Notes: a model not told the origin generated them from the sequence alone. A stretch of 11,759 nucleotides of DNA from Hyphomicrobiales bacterium (GCA_013812985.1 JACCSN010000436.1:1-11759), one strand, 5' to 3'. Counted from the stretch's first letter, positions 1 to 6,640 are shown. A program made the numbers and translations.

Positions 1-57
1 GCATTGACGCTCGAAAGGGAGCTCGCGGACGACCTCGTTGCAGAGCGCCAGCTTCAT
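1..57 (-). CDS. Sugar phosphate isomerase/epimerase-like TIM-barrel protein, N-terminal fragment
   Basis: Only the first 19 codons are inside the window. The ATG at 57-55 overlaps the tctA stop codon in an ATGA arrangement, which is typical of translationally coupled genes in one operon. The peptide reads MKLALCNEVVRELPFERQC. From memory of the family, an opening of this kind (MKLALCNEV, a short Pro-Phe stretch, then Glu-Gln-Cys) is characteristic of sugar phosphate isomerase/epimerase proteins of the xylose isomerase-like TIM-barrel superfamily (AP endonuclease family 2). These are cytosolic, metal-dependent enzymes that isomerise or epimerise keto-sugars and related compounds. Co-occurrence with Gfo/Idh oxidoreductases is common and fits this operon. 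The fragment is too short to show any catalytic residue, so the family call is tentative, but the reading frame itself is well supported by the overlap. Confidence 0.62.
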   Translation of the reverse strand, partial: MKLALCNEVVRELPFERQC

Positions 58-1589
58 CGGCTGCCCGGGCGCGGCATTTGGGACCGGCTGAACAGCTTTG
101 TGCGCAACCGCCCCATCCCGGCGCTGATGGCGGGGACGTTCGAAACGAACGTGTAGAGGACGAGGAGCGCAAGGATGGCGCTGAGCGGGCGCGTCAGGAA
201 GGGCAGGACGTCGCCGTCGCTCAGCACGAGCCCGCGGCGCAGGTTCTTGTCCAGGATGTCGCCGAGAACCAGTCCGAGCACGAAGGGTGCGATCGGGTAG
301 CCGAAGCGGCGCAGGATGAAGGCGAGCGTGCCGAAGCCGAGCATCACCCAGACGTCGAACAGACGCGACGAGATCGAATAGGAGCCGATCGTGCAGAGCA
401 CGAAGATGATCGGCATCATGATCGTGCGTGGAATCTGCAGGACGAGGAGGAGCGGCTTGATGAAGAACAGGCCGAAAAAGAGGATCGACAAGGTGGCGAG
501 CAGCAGCATCGCCACGACCTCGTAGACGAATGAGGGGTCTTGGACCATGAGCATGGGCCCCGGCTGGACGCCGTGGATGATCATGGCGGCGAGCAGCACG
601 GCGCAGGGCGCGGAGCCGGGAATGGCGAGCGCGAGCGCCGGAATCATGCCGCCCGGCACGGAGGCGTTGTCGCCGGTCTCGGCCGCCATCAGGCCCTCGA
701 CCGAGCCCTTGCCGTATTTCTCGGGCTCCTTGCTCAGGCGCCGCGCCGTCGCATAGGACGACCAGGCGCCCATGTCTTCCCCGACCCCCGGCAGGATGCC
801 GATCCAGACGCCGATGATCCCCGAGCGCAGGATGGTGCGCCAATGCACCAATACGTCGCGGATGCGCGGCAGCGCCGAGCCGAATTCCATGATCTTGGGC
901 CGGGACATGCGCTCCGACATGACGGTCAGCACCTCGGAGAAGCCGAACGCGCCGACGAGGACCGGGATAAGCTGGAATCCCCCGGCGAGGTTGGCGTCCC
1001 CGAAAGTGAACCGCGGGTAGGCGTAGATGCCGTCCTGGCCGATGCAGGCGACGAACAATCCGAGGAAACCCGCCAGCCAGCCCTTGATCGGCTCCGCCGC
1101 CACGACGTTGCCGGACATCACCACGCCCAGGAGCGCCAGCCAGAAGAACTCGAAGGCGCCGAAACTCAGCGCGATCTCGCCGAGAAGCGGCGTGAACAAA
1201 GCGAGGCAGACCATCCCGAACAGCGTCCCGAGCACCGATCCGGCGGTGGCTATTCCCATCGCGCGGCCGGCCTGGCCCTGGCGGGCAAGGGCGTAGCCGT
1301 CGAGGCATGCGGCCGCATTGGCGGCCGTGCCGGGGATGTTGAGCAGGATCGCGGTGCGGCTGCCGCCGTAGATGGCGCCATTATAGGCGCAGATGAGCAC
1401 CAGGATGGCGTTCTGCGCGTCCATCTTCAGGGTGAGCGTGGTGAGCAGCGTGACGGCGAGCGTCGCGCTCAGGCCCGGCATGCACCCCATGAGGAGCCCG
1501 ACCAGGGTGGCTCCGACGCCGAGCGCGAGCGACAGCGGATTCAGAAAGCCGACGATGGCATTGCCGAAGAAGTAGAGGCCCTCAAACAT
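54..1589 (-). CDS. tctA: Tripartite tricarboxylate transporter, large permease subunit TctA
   Basis: This is a 511-residue, strongly hydrophobic inner-membrane protein of the usual TctA length (about 500 residues). It forms the main translocation subunit of a TctABC secondary transporter, which uses an ion gradient and a periplasmic binding protein to import carboxylates or related solutes. Both conserved TctA blocks are present. The first, around residues 70-112, contains YGGS (74-77), a Pro-Gly-Thr at 86-88 and LDGYALARQG. The second, around residues 264-348, contains ILPGVGEDMG, a GKGSVEG stretch, ALAIPGS and the HGVQPGP end. About ten or more membrane segments are visible. The ATG lies 15 bases after the tctB stop, with a GAGGG ribosome-binding sequence that overlaps that stop. 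The gene is followed by an overlapping isomerase-like gene. Family assignment is firm; the substrate is unknown, since TctA-family systems carry far more than citrate. Confidence 0.96.
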   Translation of the reverse strand: MFEGLYFFGNAIVGFLNPLSLALGVGATLVGLLMGCMPGLSATLAVTLLTTLTLKMDAQNAILVLICAYNGAIYGGSRTAILLNIPGTAANAAACLDGYALARQGQAGRAMGIATAGSVLGTLFGMVCLALFTPLLGEIALSFGAFEFFWLALLGVVMSGNVVAAEPIKGWLAGFLGLFVACIGQDGIYAYPRFTFGDANLAGGFQLIPVLVGAFGFSEVLTVMSERMSRPKIMEFGSALPRIRDVLVHWRTILRSGIIGVWIGILPGVGEDMGAWSSYATARRLSKEPEKYGKGSVEGLMAAETGDNASVPGGMIPALALAIPGSAPCAVLLAAMIIHGVQPGPMLMVQDPSFVYEVVAMLLLATLSILFFGLFFIKPLLLVLQIPRTIMMPIIFVLCTIGSYSISSRLFDVWVMLGFGTLAFILRRFGYPIAPFVLGLVLGDILDKNLRRGLVLSDGDVLPFLTRPLSAILALLVLYTFVSNVPAISAGMGRLRTKLFSRSQMPRPGSR

Positions 1590-1604
1590 CGCGAGGTCCG
1601 GCCC

Positions 1605-2183
1605 TCATGGCAGCCGGATCAGAAAGAGATCCTGGAAGACGAGCGTCACCGCCGCCGCAACTCCGGCGGCGATCAGCGCGGCGACAATGGCGCGACGGCC
1701 GAGGGACCGAGCGGCGATGCGGTCATCGTCTTCCAGCAGCTGCAGGTGAACGAACATGAAGGCGGCCGCGAGCAGCCAGAAGGGCAGCCCGCGCCCGAGC
1801 AGCACGCCCGCGAAGGCGATCGACAGCAGCCAGCTCAGCCCAAGGCGCCGCCAATCGATGCCCGGCGCGGCCGCGCTCGCTTCTCCATCCACCGGGATGC
1901 CCAGATGACCGGCGGTCTGGAGACCGCTCTGAAGGGCGGGATTTCGGCGCGATATCAGGACCAGACCGAAGCCGATCATGCCCAGACCGAGCATTCCGGG
2001 CAGGAGACCCGGCGCGGTGATCGGCGTGACACCCTGGCTTTCCAGGCGATCCATAATCCAGGAGAAATAGGACACGACGGCCCCGAACAGGACCCAGACG
2101 AGACCGCCGAGGCGATCGGCCGAAAGAGCACGGCCAAATGGGCCGCGCTTGCCTCCATCCGTTTCGGCGCCGGTGTCACTCAT
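1605..2183 (-). CDS. tctB: Tripartite tricarboxylate transporter, small membrane subunit TctB
   Basis: This 192-residue protein has the expected pattern of TctB: a polar N-terminus, two membrane segments (around 23-45 and 58-78), a soluble linker rich in Ala/Gly/Asp, then further membrane segments near 113-150 and 165-185. It ends in the family-like VFQDLFLIRLP tail. TctB is the poorly conserved small partner of TctA in the inner membrane. It sits between tctC and tctA as in most tct operons. I chose the ATG at 2183. A TTG two codons upstream (2189) would also be open, but neither has a good Shine-Dalgarno sequence at the right distance. A seven-codon reading frame (2203-2180) ends on the ATG as ATGA, and a GC-rich hairpin lies just upstream, so translation may depend on coupling. 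Family call is good; the exact start is uncertain. Confidence 0.88.
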   Translation of the reverse strand: MSDTGAETDGGKRGPFGRALSADRLGGLVWVLFGAVVSYFSWIMDRLESQGVTPITAPGLLPGMLGLGMIGFGLVLISRRNPALQSGLQTAGHLGIPVDGEASAAAPGIDWRRLGLSWLLSIAFAGVLLGRGLPFWLLAAAFMFVHLQLLEDDDRIAARSLGRRAIVAALIAAGVAAAVTLVFQDLFLIRLP

Positions 2184-2203
2184 CGGCAAACGATACCAGA
2201 CAT
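2180..2203 (-). other. Seven-codon reading frame overlapping the tctB start
   Basis: ATG at 2203-2201 opens a frame MSGIVCR that stops at TGA 2182-2180, overlapping the tctB ATG (2183-2181). The only purine-rich sequence upstream is GGGGAG in the 3' arm of the hairpin, 13 bases away, which is far for a ribosome-binding site. It may be a coupling minicistron or chance; there is no coding evidence beyond its position. Confidence 0.25.
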
Positions 2204-2216
2204 CGAGATCGCAAAG

Positions 2217-2248
2217 CTCCCCGCCGAATGGTCAATCCGGGCGGGGAG
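2217..2248 (-). promoter_or_regulatory. Intercistronic hairpin between tctC and tctB
   Basis: A perfect 9-base inverted repeat (CTCCCCGCC / GGCGGGGAG) with a 14-base loop lies in the 115-base gap after the tctC stop. On the minus strand it is followed by CTTTGCG and not a U-run, so it is not a classical intrinsic terminator. Hairpins just after binding-protein genes are known to stabilise the upstream mRNA or reduce read-through (the malE-malF intergenic region is the standard example). That would give more TctC than TctA/TctB. The structure is seen directly; the function is inferred. Confidence 0.6.
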
Positions 2249-2298
2249 ACGGGACGGTCAAGTCTCAGCCCGCGCAACGACGCGCCGAGCGAGCGTCC

Positions 2299-3318
2299 TC
2301 AGGGCCGCGGGATGCCGACGGTCGACGGGTCCACCTTGGCCTTGCCGCCGTCGAAGAGCAGCCAGGCATTGCGGGTCACGGCCGGCTGCACGCGCTCCAG
2401 CGCGTCCTCGCCGAAATAGGGCGCGAAGACCGCGCCGCGGCTCGTGGCGTAATCCTTCAGCGCCTGGGAGTTGGCGATCTTGTCCGTCCAGACTTGGTCA
2501 AGCGTATCGACCACCTCCTGCGGCACGCCGTTCGGCACGAAGATGCCAAAATAGTTCGGCGCGGCCTGGAATTCCGGGATCCACTGGGTAATCGGCGGGA
2601 TCGGATCGACGCCCTGAATTTCGAGAGGCTCACTGTTTAAGACGGCCAGCGGCCGGATGCGGCCGCCGCGGATCATCTCCGCCTGTTCCACAGCGAGCTG
2701 CGTCGTCACCTGAGTTTCCCCGGCGACCGTTGCAATCACGGCTGGGTTGCCGCCATCATACGTCACATGCTTGTAGTCGAAATCGGCCAAGGCCTTCAGG
2801 CCTTCGATGGCGTTATGGCCCGCCGAGTTAAGTCCCGCCGTGGCGACCGAAACCTCGCCGGGTCTGTCCTTCATGGCCTGCAGCAGCTCGCCGAAATCCT
2901 TGTAGGGAGCGTCGGCGTTGACGCCCACGACCGAGACGTTGGCCACGTCGAGATAAAGGCGCCAATCCTCGATGGAGGTGTCGAGCATCCCAAGCACCTT
3001 GTAGGTGCCCAGATCCTGCGCCGCCCCGGCCGTCCACGTATAGCCATCCTTGGCGGCGTCGAGCGCGTTCTTGCTGCCGATGGAGCCGGAGGCGCCAGGC
3101 TGGTTGACCACCACGATCGTCTGCCCGAGCGCGGCCTCGATCTCGCTGGCGGCGATGCGCGTCACCTGGTCCGTGGAGCCTCCGGCCGCCCAGGGCACGA
3201 TGACGTTGATCGGCCGTTCAGGCTTCCAGGGATAGTCCTGCGCCTCGGCCAGGCCGGCCATGGCGATCATGCCGGCCGCGGCGAGCAGCGTGCTTCGCAC
3301 GAATGTCTTCTTGAGCAT
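2299..3318 (-). CDS. tctC: Tripartite tricarboxylate transporter substrate-binding protein (TctC/Bug family)
   Basis: This 339-residue protein is the periplasmic solute receptor of the TctABC system. The N-terminus is a clear Sec signal peptide: basic MLKKTFVRS, a hydrophobic Leu/Ala/Gly/Met core, and an AEA-Q cleavage site near residue 26. The mature part opens with the Bug-family block ERPINVIVPWAAGGSTD (about 34-50), which contributes to the ligand-binding cleft, followed by VVVNQPGASGSIG near 69-81, another hallmark. Length is normal (usual range about 310-340). The ATG at 3318 is chosen over an adjacent TTG because it lies five bases from a strong GGAGG (3324-3328). The 73-base gap upstream carries a small GGGCC-gact-GGCCC inverted repeat (3349-3362) of uncertain meaning. 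Bug proteins bind diverse carboxylates and non-carboxylates, so the ligand cannot be predicted. Confidence 0.96.
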   Translation of the reverse strand: MLKKTFVRSTLLAAAGMIAMAGLAEAQDYPWKPERPINVIVPWAAGGSTDQVTRIAASEIEAALGQTIVVVNQPGASGSIGSKNALDAAKDGYTWTAGAAQDLGTYKVLGMLDTSIEDWRLYLDVANVSVVGVNADAPYKDFGELLQAMKDRPGEVSVATAGLNSAGHNAIEGLKALADFDYKHVTYDGGNPAVIATVAGETQVTTQLAVEQAEMIRGGRIRPLAVLNSEPLEIQGVDPIPPITQWIPEFQAAPNYFGIFVPNGVPQEVVDTLDQVWTDKIANSQALKDYATSRGAVFAPYFGEDALERVQPAVTRNAWLLFDGGKAKVDPSTVGIPRP

Positions 3319-3394
3319 CAAATCCTCCCTTTGCTTCTTGCAACCTTTGGGCCGACTGGCCCTTGCGGGGCTTGCCCCCCAAACCGGCCCAGCT

Positions 3395-4558
3395 TCATGC
3401 CAAGCCGCGAACCGCGAGAAGACGCTTCATCCGGTCCGCCGCGAGGTTCGGGTCCTTTAGCACGCGCGCTTTGTCCGCCAGCCGGAAGAGTTCCGCGAAG
3501 TGGATGAGCGAGCGGGCGCTCTCCTGGCCGCCGATCATGACGAAATGATCCTGCAGGCCGTTCAGATAGGCAAGAAAAACCACGCCGGTCTTGTAGAACC
3601 GGGTCGGCGCCTTGAAGATGTGCCGCGACAAGGGCACCGTCGGCTCGAGGATGTCGAAGAACTCGTTGTCGCTGCCCCGGCCAAAAGCCGAGAGCGCGGC
3701 GGACGCGGCAGGCGCGATGGCGTCGAAGATGCCGAGCAGCGCGTCGGAATGCCCATGCTCATCGCCGGCGATCAGCTCGACGTAGTTGAAGTCGTCGCCG
3801 GTATACATCCTGACGTCCGCCGGCAGCCGGCGGCGCATGGCGATCTCCTTGTCCTTCGACAGGAGCGAGATCTTGATGCCGTCGACCTTCGCCCGGTTGG
3901 CGGCGATCACGTTGAGGCTCGTCTCCATCGCCGCCCAGTGATCGGCCGTTCCCCAATAGCTGGCAAGCGCCGGGTCGAACATCTCGCCGAGCCAATGGAT
4001 GATGACCGGCTCGCGCACCTGGGACAGCACGCGGTCATAGACGCGGACGTAATCCTCCGGACCCTTCGCGGCGACGGCGAGCGCCCGGCTGGCCATCAGG
4101 ATGATGCGGCCGCCAAGGGATTCGACGAAGGCGACCTGCTCCTCATAAGCCCGGATCACGTCATCGACGGTCACATCGGGGCCGGGCGCCAGATGGTCGG
4201 TTCCTGCCCCGCAGGCGATGAGGGCGCCGGGCCGGGCCTTGGCGGCTTCGAGCGCCCGGGTGATCAGCTCTTGGGCGTCCTTCCAGGAGAGCCCCATGCC
4301 GCGCTGCGCCGTATCCATGGCCTCGGCGACGCCGAAGCCGAGATCCCAGAGATAGTCGCGAAACAGGAGCGTCGCATCCCAGTCAATGGCAGGTTCCAGC
4401 CAGGGATCGTTATCGGCTAGCGGGTCCGCGACGACATGCGCCGCCGCATAGGCGACACGCGGAAAGACGGGCGCGCCGTCGGCCTCGAAGGACAGGGGCT
4501 CTCCCGTCGTGTAGGGCTCAAGCCTCCGGTCGGATGTGGGCAGCGCGAGCGTGGCCAT
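3395..4558 (-). CDS. DUF993-type dihydrodipicolinate synthase-superfamily protein
   Basis: This 387-residue cytosolic protein resembles the DUF993 group, usually annotated as dihydrodipicolinate synthase family. The likely fold is the TIM barrel of class I aldolases/lyases that form a Schiff base with a 2-oxo acid or keto-sugar. Visible blocks are PRVAYAAAHVVADP (33-46), LIACGAGTDHLAPG (113-126), VIIHWLGEMFDP (185-196), VDGIKISLLSKDKE (225-238), MYTGDDFNY (251-259) and GDEHGHSDALLGIFDAI (265-281). Lys229 in the IKIS block is the candidate Schiff-base lysine. Where classical DHDPS carries its catalytic tyrosine, this protein has His188-Trp189. A longer open frame reaches 4801, but the ATG at 4558 is the better start: it has GGAG eight bases upstream and begins two bases after the stop of the oxidoreductase gene, implying coupling. 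No reaction is firmly established to my knowledge; cleavage or dehydration of an oxidised sugar is inferred. Confidence 0.88.
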   Translation of the reverse strand: MATLALPTSDRRLEPYTTGEPLSFEADGAPVFPRVAYAAAHVVADPLADNDPWLEPAIDWDATLLFRDYLWDLGFGVAEAMDTAQRGMGLSWKDAQELITRALEAAKARPGALIACGAGTDHLAPGPDVTVDDVIRAYEEQVAFVESLGGRIILMASRALAVAAKGPEDYVRVYDRVLSQVREPVIIHWLGEMFDPALASYWGTADHWAAMETSLNVIAANRAKVDGIKISLLSKDKEIAMRRRLPADVRMYTGDDFNYVELIAGDEHGHSDALLGIFDAIAPAASAALSAFGRGSDNEFFDILEPTVPLSRHIFKAPTRFYKTGVVFLAYLNGLQDHFVMIGGQESARSLIHFAELFRLADKARVLKDPNLAADRMKRLLAVRGLA

Positions 4559-4560
4559 CC

Positions 4561-5712
4561 TCAGATCTCCAGCGCGGGCACGTCGAGCCAGCGCCGCTCG
4601 GCCCAGCTTTTCAGGCCGAGTTCGGCCAGCTGCACGCCCTTGACGCCCTCCACCAGGGTATAGCGCCAGGGCGCGTCCTCCGCGACATGGCGCAGGAACA
4701 TCTCCCACTGGATCCTGAAGGCATTGCCGTAGGCGATGTTGTCGGGGATCTCGTCCCAGGTGTCGAGGAAATCGATCGTCTGCAGCTGGTCCGGGTTCCA
4801 CACCGGCTTCGGCGTGTTGACGCGGTGCTGCGTCCAGCAGCGCGTCAGGCCGGCCACGGCGGAGCCATGCGTGCCGTCCACCTGGAAGGTGACCAGGTCG
4901 TCGCGCCTGACGCGCACCGTCCAGGACGAGTTGATGTGGGCGATCACGCCGCCTTCAAGCTCGAAGGTCGCATAGGCTGCGTCGTCGGCGTCCGCCTCAT
5001 ATTCACGGCCACCCTCGTCGACGCGCTTGGGGATATGCGTCGCGCCCAGGCAGGACACGGCCTTCACCGCGCCGAACAGATTGTCAAGCACGTAGCGCCA
5101 ATGGCAGAGCATATCGAGGATGATGCCACCCCCGTCCGCCTTGCGATAGTTCCAGGACGGACGCTGCGCGGGCTGCCAGTCGCCCTCGAACACCCAATAG
5201 CCGAACTCGCCGCGCACCGACAGCATACGGCCGAAGAAGCCGGCGTCGCGCAGCATGGCCATTTTGCGCAGGCCCGGCAGGAAAAGCTTGTCCTGCACCA
5301 CGCCGTGCTTGATTCCGGCGGCCTTGGCCTTGCGCGCGAGCGCCAATGCCTGGTCAAGCGTGTCGGAGATCGGCTTCTCGCAGTAGACATGCTTGCCGGC
5401 ATCGATGGCCCGGCCGAGGAGGTCGGCGCGCATCTGCGTCGTCGCGGCGTCGAAGAAGACGCTGTCGTCGGGATTGGCGAGCGCCGCATCGAGGTCCGTC
5501 GTCCAGCGGTCGATCCCGTGGGCGCGGGCGAGCGCCTCGATCTTGTCGGCGTTGCGGCCGACCAGGATCGGGTCGGGCAACAGCCGGTCGCCGTTCGACA
5601 GGAGCACGCCGCCTTCGCGGCGGATCGCCACGATCGACCGCACGAGGTGCTGGTTCAGTCCCATGCGCCCGGTCACGCCGTGCATCACGAGCCCGAGCCG
5701 CCGCTGGGCCAT
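4561..5712 (-). CDS. Gfo/Idh/MocA-family NAD(P)-dependent oxidoreductase
   Basis: This 383-residue cytosolic dehydrogenase is expected to oxidise (or reduce) a hydroxyl of a sugar, inositol or related compound with NAD(P). The N-terminal Rossmann domain starts with GVTGRMG (12-18), a DapB-like variant of the dinucleotide loop. It contains the family signature CEKPISD (111-117), whose lysine (113) is a conserved catalytic/cofactor residue. The C-terminal alpha/beta domain has GGGIILDMLCHW (194-205), supplying the usual Asp (200) and His (204) of the active site, and a TFELEGGVIAHINSSW beta-sheet stretch. Length matches the family (330-400). The ATG has an excellent GGAGG seven bases upstream (5720-5724). 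It is the first gene after the putative operator-promoter, followed by the DUF993 gene with only two bases between. The particular substrate is unknown. Confidence 0.95.
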   Translation of the reverse strand: MAQRRLGLVMHGVTGRMGLNQHLVRSIVAIRREGGVLLSNGDRLLPDPILVGRNADKIEALARAHGIDRWTTDLDAALANPDDSVFFDAATTQMRADLLGRAIDAGKHVYCEKPISDTLDQALALARKAKAAGIKHGVVQDKLFLPGLRKMAMLRDAGFFGRMLSVRGEFGYWVFEGDWQPAQRPSWNYRKADGGGIILDMLCHWRYVLDNLFGAVKAVSCLGATHIPKRVDEGGREYEADADDAAYATFELEGGVIAHINSSWTVRVRRDDLVTFQVDGTHGSAVAGLTRCWTQHRVNTPKPVWNPDQLQTIDFLDTWDEIPDNIAYGNAFRIQWEMFLRHVAEDAPWRYTLVEGVKGVQLAELGLKSWAERRWLDVPALEI

Positions 5713-5719
5713 TCTCGTT

Positions 5720-5724
5720 CCTCC
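5720..5724 (-). promoter_or_regulatory. Strong ribosome-binding site of the Gfo/Idh gene
   Basis: On the minus strand GGAGG stands seven bases before the ATG at 5712. It is among the best Shine-Dalgarno sequences in the window and fixes the start of the first gene of the main operon. Confidence 0.85.
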
Positions 5725-5764
5725 AAGCCCCGCCGGCCAAGCGCTTCGATGCGCCGCCCTTTTT

Positions 5765-5782
5765 TGTAACTGATTGGTTACA
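5765..5782. promoter_or_regulatory. Inverted-repeat operator, probable TetR-family binding site
   Basis: The sequence TGTAACTGATTGGTTACA is an 18-base dyad with perfect 6-base arms (TGTAAC / GTTACA) and a 6-base spacer. It stands in a GC-rich intergenic gap between the TetR gene and the Gfo/Idh operon, and its right arm is the predicted -10 box of that operon. Size and symmetry suit a dimeric TetR-family repressor, and position over the -10 suits steric repression relieved by a ligand. The symmetry and position are read directly from the sequence. Binding by the adjacent TetR protein is inference, and I found no second copy in the window. Confidence 0.72.
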
Positions 5783-5804
5783 TCCTGGGCGCGCGGGGTG
5801 TCAA
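5777..5804 (-). promoter_or_regulatory. Putative sigma-70 promoter of the Gfo/Idh-DUF993-tctCBA operon
   Basis: On the minus strand there is a perfect TTGACA -35 box (5804-5799), a 16-base spacer, and TGTAAC (5782-5777) as a -10 box matching four of six consensus bases. Transcription would start near 5770, giving a leader of roughly 55-60 bases before the ATG at 5712. The -10 coincides with one arm of the inverted repeat, so it is a natural target for repression. Confidence 0.6.
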
Positions 5805-5815
5805 GGGCCGTGCCT

Positions 5816-5829
5816 TGGGCGGTCGCCCA
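5816..5829. promoter_or_regulatory. Near-perfect palindrome between the TetR stop and the operon promoter
   Basis: TGGGCGGTCGCCCA has 5-base arms (TGGGC / GCCCA) around GGTC. It lies four bases after the TetR stop and 11 bases upstream of the -35 box. On the minus-strand RNA it would form a small GC-rich hairpin without a following U-run, so it is at best a weak terminator or pause site. It could also be a second protein-binding site. The function is open. Confidence 0.35.
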
Positions 5830-5833
5830 GCAA

Positions 5834-6553
5834 TCATCCCATGGCGCGACCGTATCGCGACTTGCGTTGCGCGTCCTGCTCCGCCGGACTCAAATATCCG
5901 AGCACCATGGAGACGATGTGCTCGCCACGTTCCTTCAAGCTGGCGCCGCTGCCGAGGTCGCGGCCAAAGATGGTGGAGAGGGTCCAGCGGTTGGACAGGT
6001 AGAAGAAGCCGAGCGCGGCGATGCTGACATAGAGCTGCACGGGATCGACGCCGCCGCGGAACACGCCGGCGCTCGCGCCCCGCTCAAGCAGGTCGCCCAG
6101 CATATCGACGAGCGGCGAGTGGAGATCCCGGATCCGGTCCGACCGCTTGAGGAACTTCGCCTGCATCAGGTTCTCCGTGTTCAAGAGGCTGATGAACTCG
6201 GGATGCGCGATGAAGTAATTCCAGGTGAACTGGACGAGGCTGGCCATTGCTTCTTCCGGGGGGAGGTCGCCCAACTGCAGCTGCCGTTCGGCGACGCGAA
6301 TGCCGCGATATGTCTCGTCCAGGACAGCCAGGTAGAGATTCTCCTTGTTGCCGAAGTAGTGGTAGATCATCCGCTTGTTGGACCCGGCACGCGCCGCCAC
6401 CGCATCGACGCGGGCGCCGCCGAAGCCGTTTTGCGCGAATTCCTGCGTGGCAGCGTCGAGGATCGCCAGCCGCGTCCGCTCCGGATCGCGGGCGGCGCGT
6501 TTCGCTGTCGCGGCAAGCGGCGCGCTGCGCCGCTCGTCGGATTCGTTTTCCAT
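5834..6553 (-). CDS. TetR/AcrR-family transcriptional regulator
   Basis: This 239-residue regulator has a polar N-terminal tail (about 1-25) followed by the TetR_N DNA-binding domain at about 26-75: TRLAILDAATQEFAQNGF, then the helix-turn-helix RVDAVAARAGSNKRMIYHYF and GNKENLYLAVL. The remaining helical region (LLNTENLMQAKFLKRSDRIR around 122-141, and FFYLSNRWTLSTIFG near 190-204) is the ligand-binding and dimerisation domain. TetR proteins usually repress until a small molecule binds. The gene lies just upstream of, and in the same direction as, an operator-containing promoter, so it probably controls the Gfo/Idh-tct operon. Its ATG has no clear Shine-Dalgarno sequence. It begins 87 bases after the SDR gene and may be read from the upstream block or from a weak promoter (CTATTTA about ten bases before the ATG). 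Inducer unknown. Confidence 0.94.
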   Translation of the reverse strand: MENESDERRSAPLAATAKRAARDPERTRLAILDAATQEFAQNGFGGARVDAVAARAGSNKRMIYHYFGNKENLYLAVLDETYRGIRVAERQLQLGDLPPEEAMASLVQFTWNYFIAHPEFISLLNTENLMQAKFLKRSDRIRDLHSPLVDMLGDLLERGASAGVFRGGVDPVQLYVSIAALGFFYLSNRWTLSTIFGRDLGSGASLKERGEHIVSMVLGYLSPAEQDAQRKSRYGRAMG

Positions 6554-6607
6554 CGCCGGGCAGTAAATAGAAGCAGGCCCGAGCCGTCGAGGCGTGTCGA
6601 CGAGAAA

Positions 6608-6622
6608 TCGCCCCCCTGGCGA
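6608..6622 (-). terminator. Weak hairpin with short U-rich tail after the SDR gene
   Basis: On the minus strand TCGCC-AGGGG-GGCGA is followed by TTTCTCG, between the SDR stop (6641) and the TetR start (6553). The stem is only five base pairs and the U-tract is short, so at most it attenuates transcription entering the TetR gene. Confidence 0.25.
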
Positions 6623-6640
6623 GGCGGGCGGTGGCAGGGT

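Noticed and set aside
540..2591. A 683-codon plus-strand open frame
   Set aside because: Antisense to tctA, tctB and part of tctC. The composition is highly charged and low in hydrophobic residues, with no motif; a shadow of real genes.
3349..3362. GGGCC-gact-GGCCC as a terminator before tctC
   Set aside because: The stem is only five pairs with no U-tract, and the operon clearly continues into tctC; noted only as a small dyad.
3500..4420. A 306-codon plus-strand open frame
   Set aside because: Antisense to the DUF993-type gene; no recognisable protein features.
4559..4801. N-terminal extension of the DUF993-type protein by 81 codons
   Set aside because: The extension overlaps the end of the Gfo/Idh gene in another frame and is Arg/Pro-rich without homology. 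The ATG at 4558 has a proper ribosome-binding site.
4534..5769. A 411-codon plus-strand open frame
   Set aside because: Antisense to the Gfo/Idh gene, which has clear family motifs and a strong ribosome-binding site.
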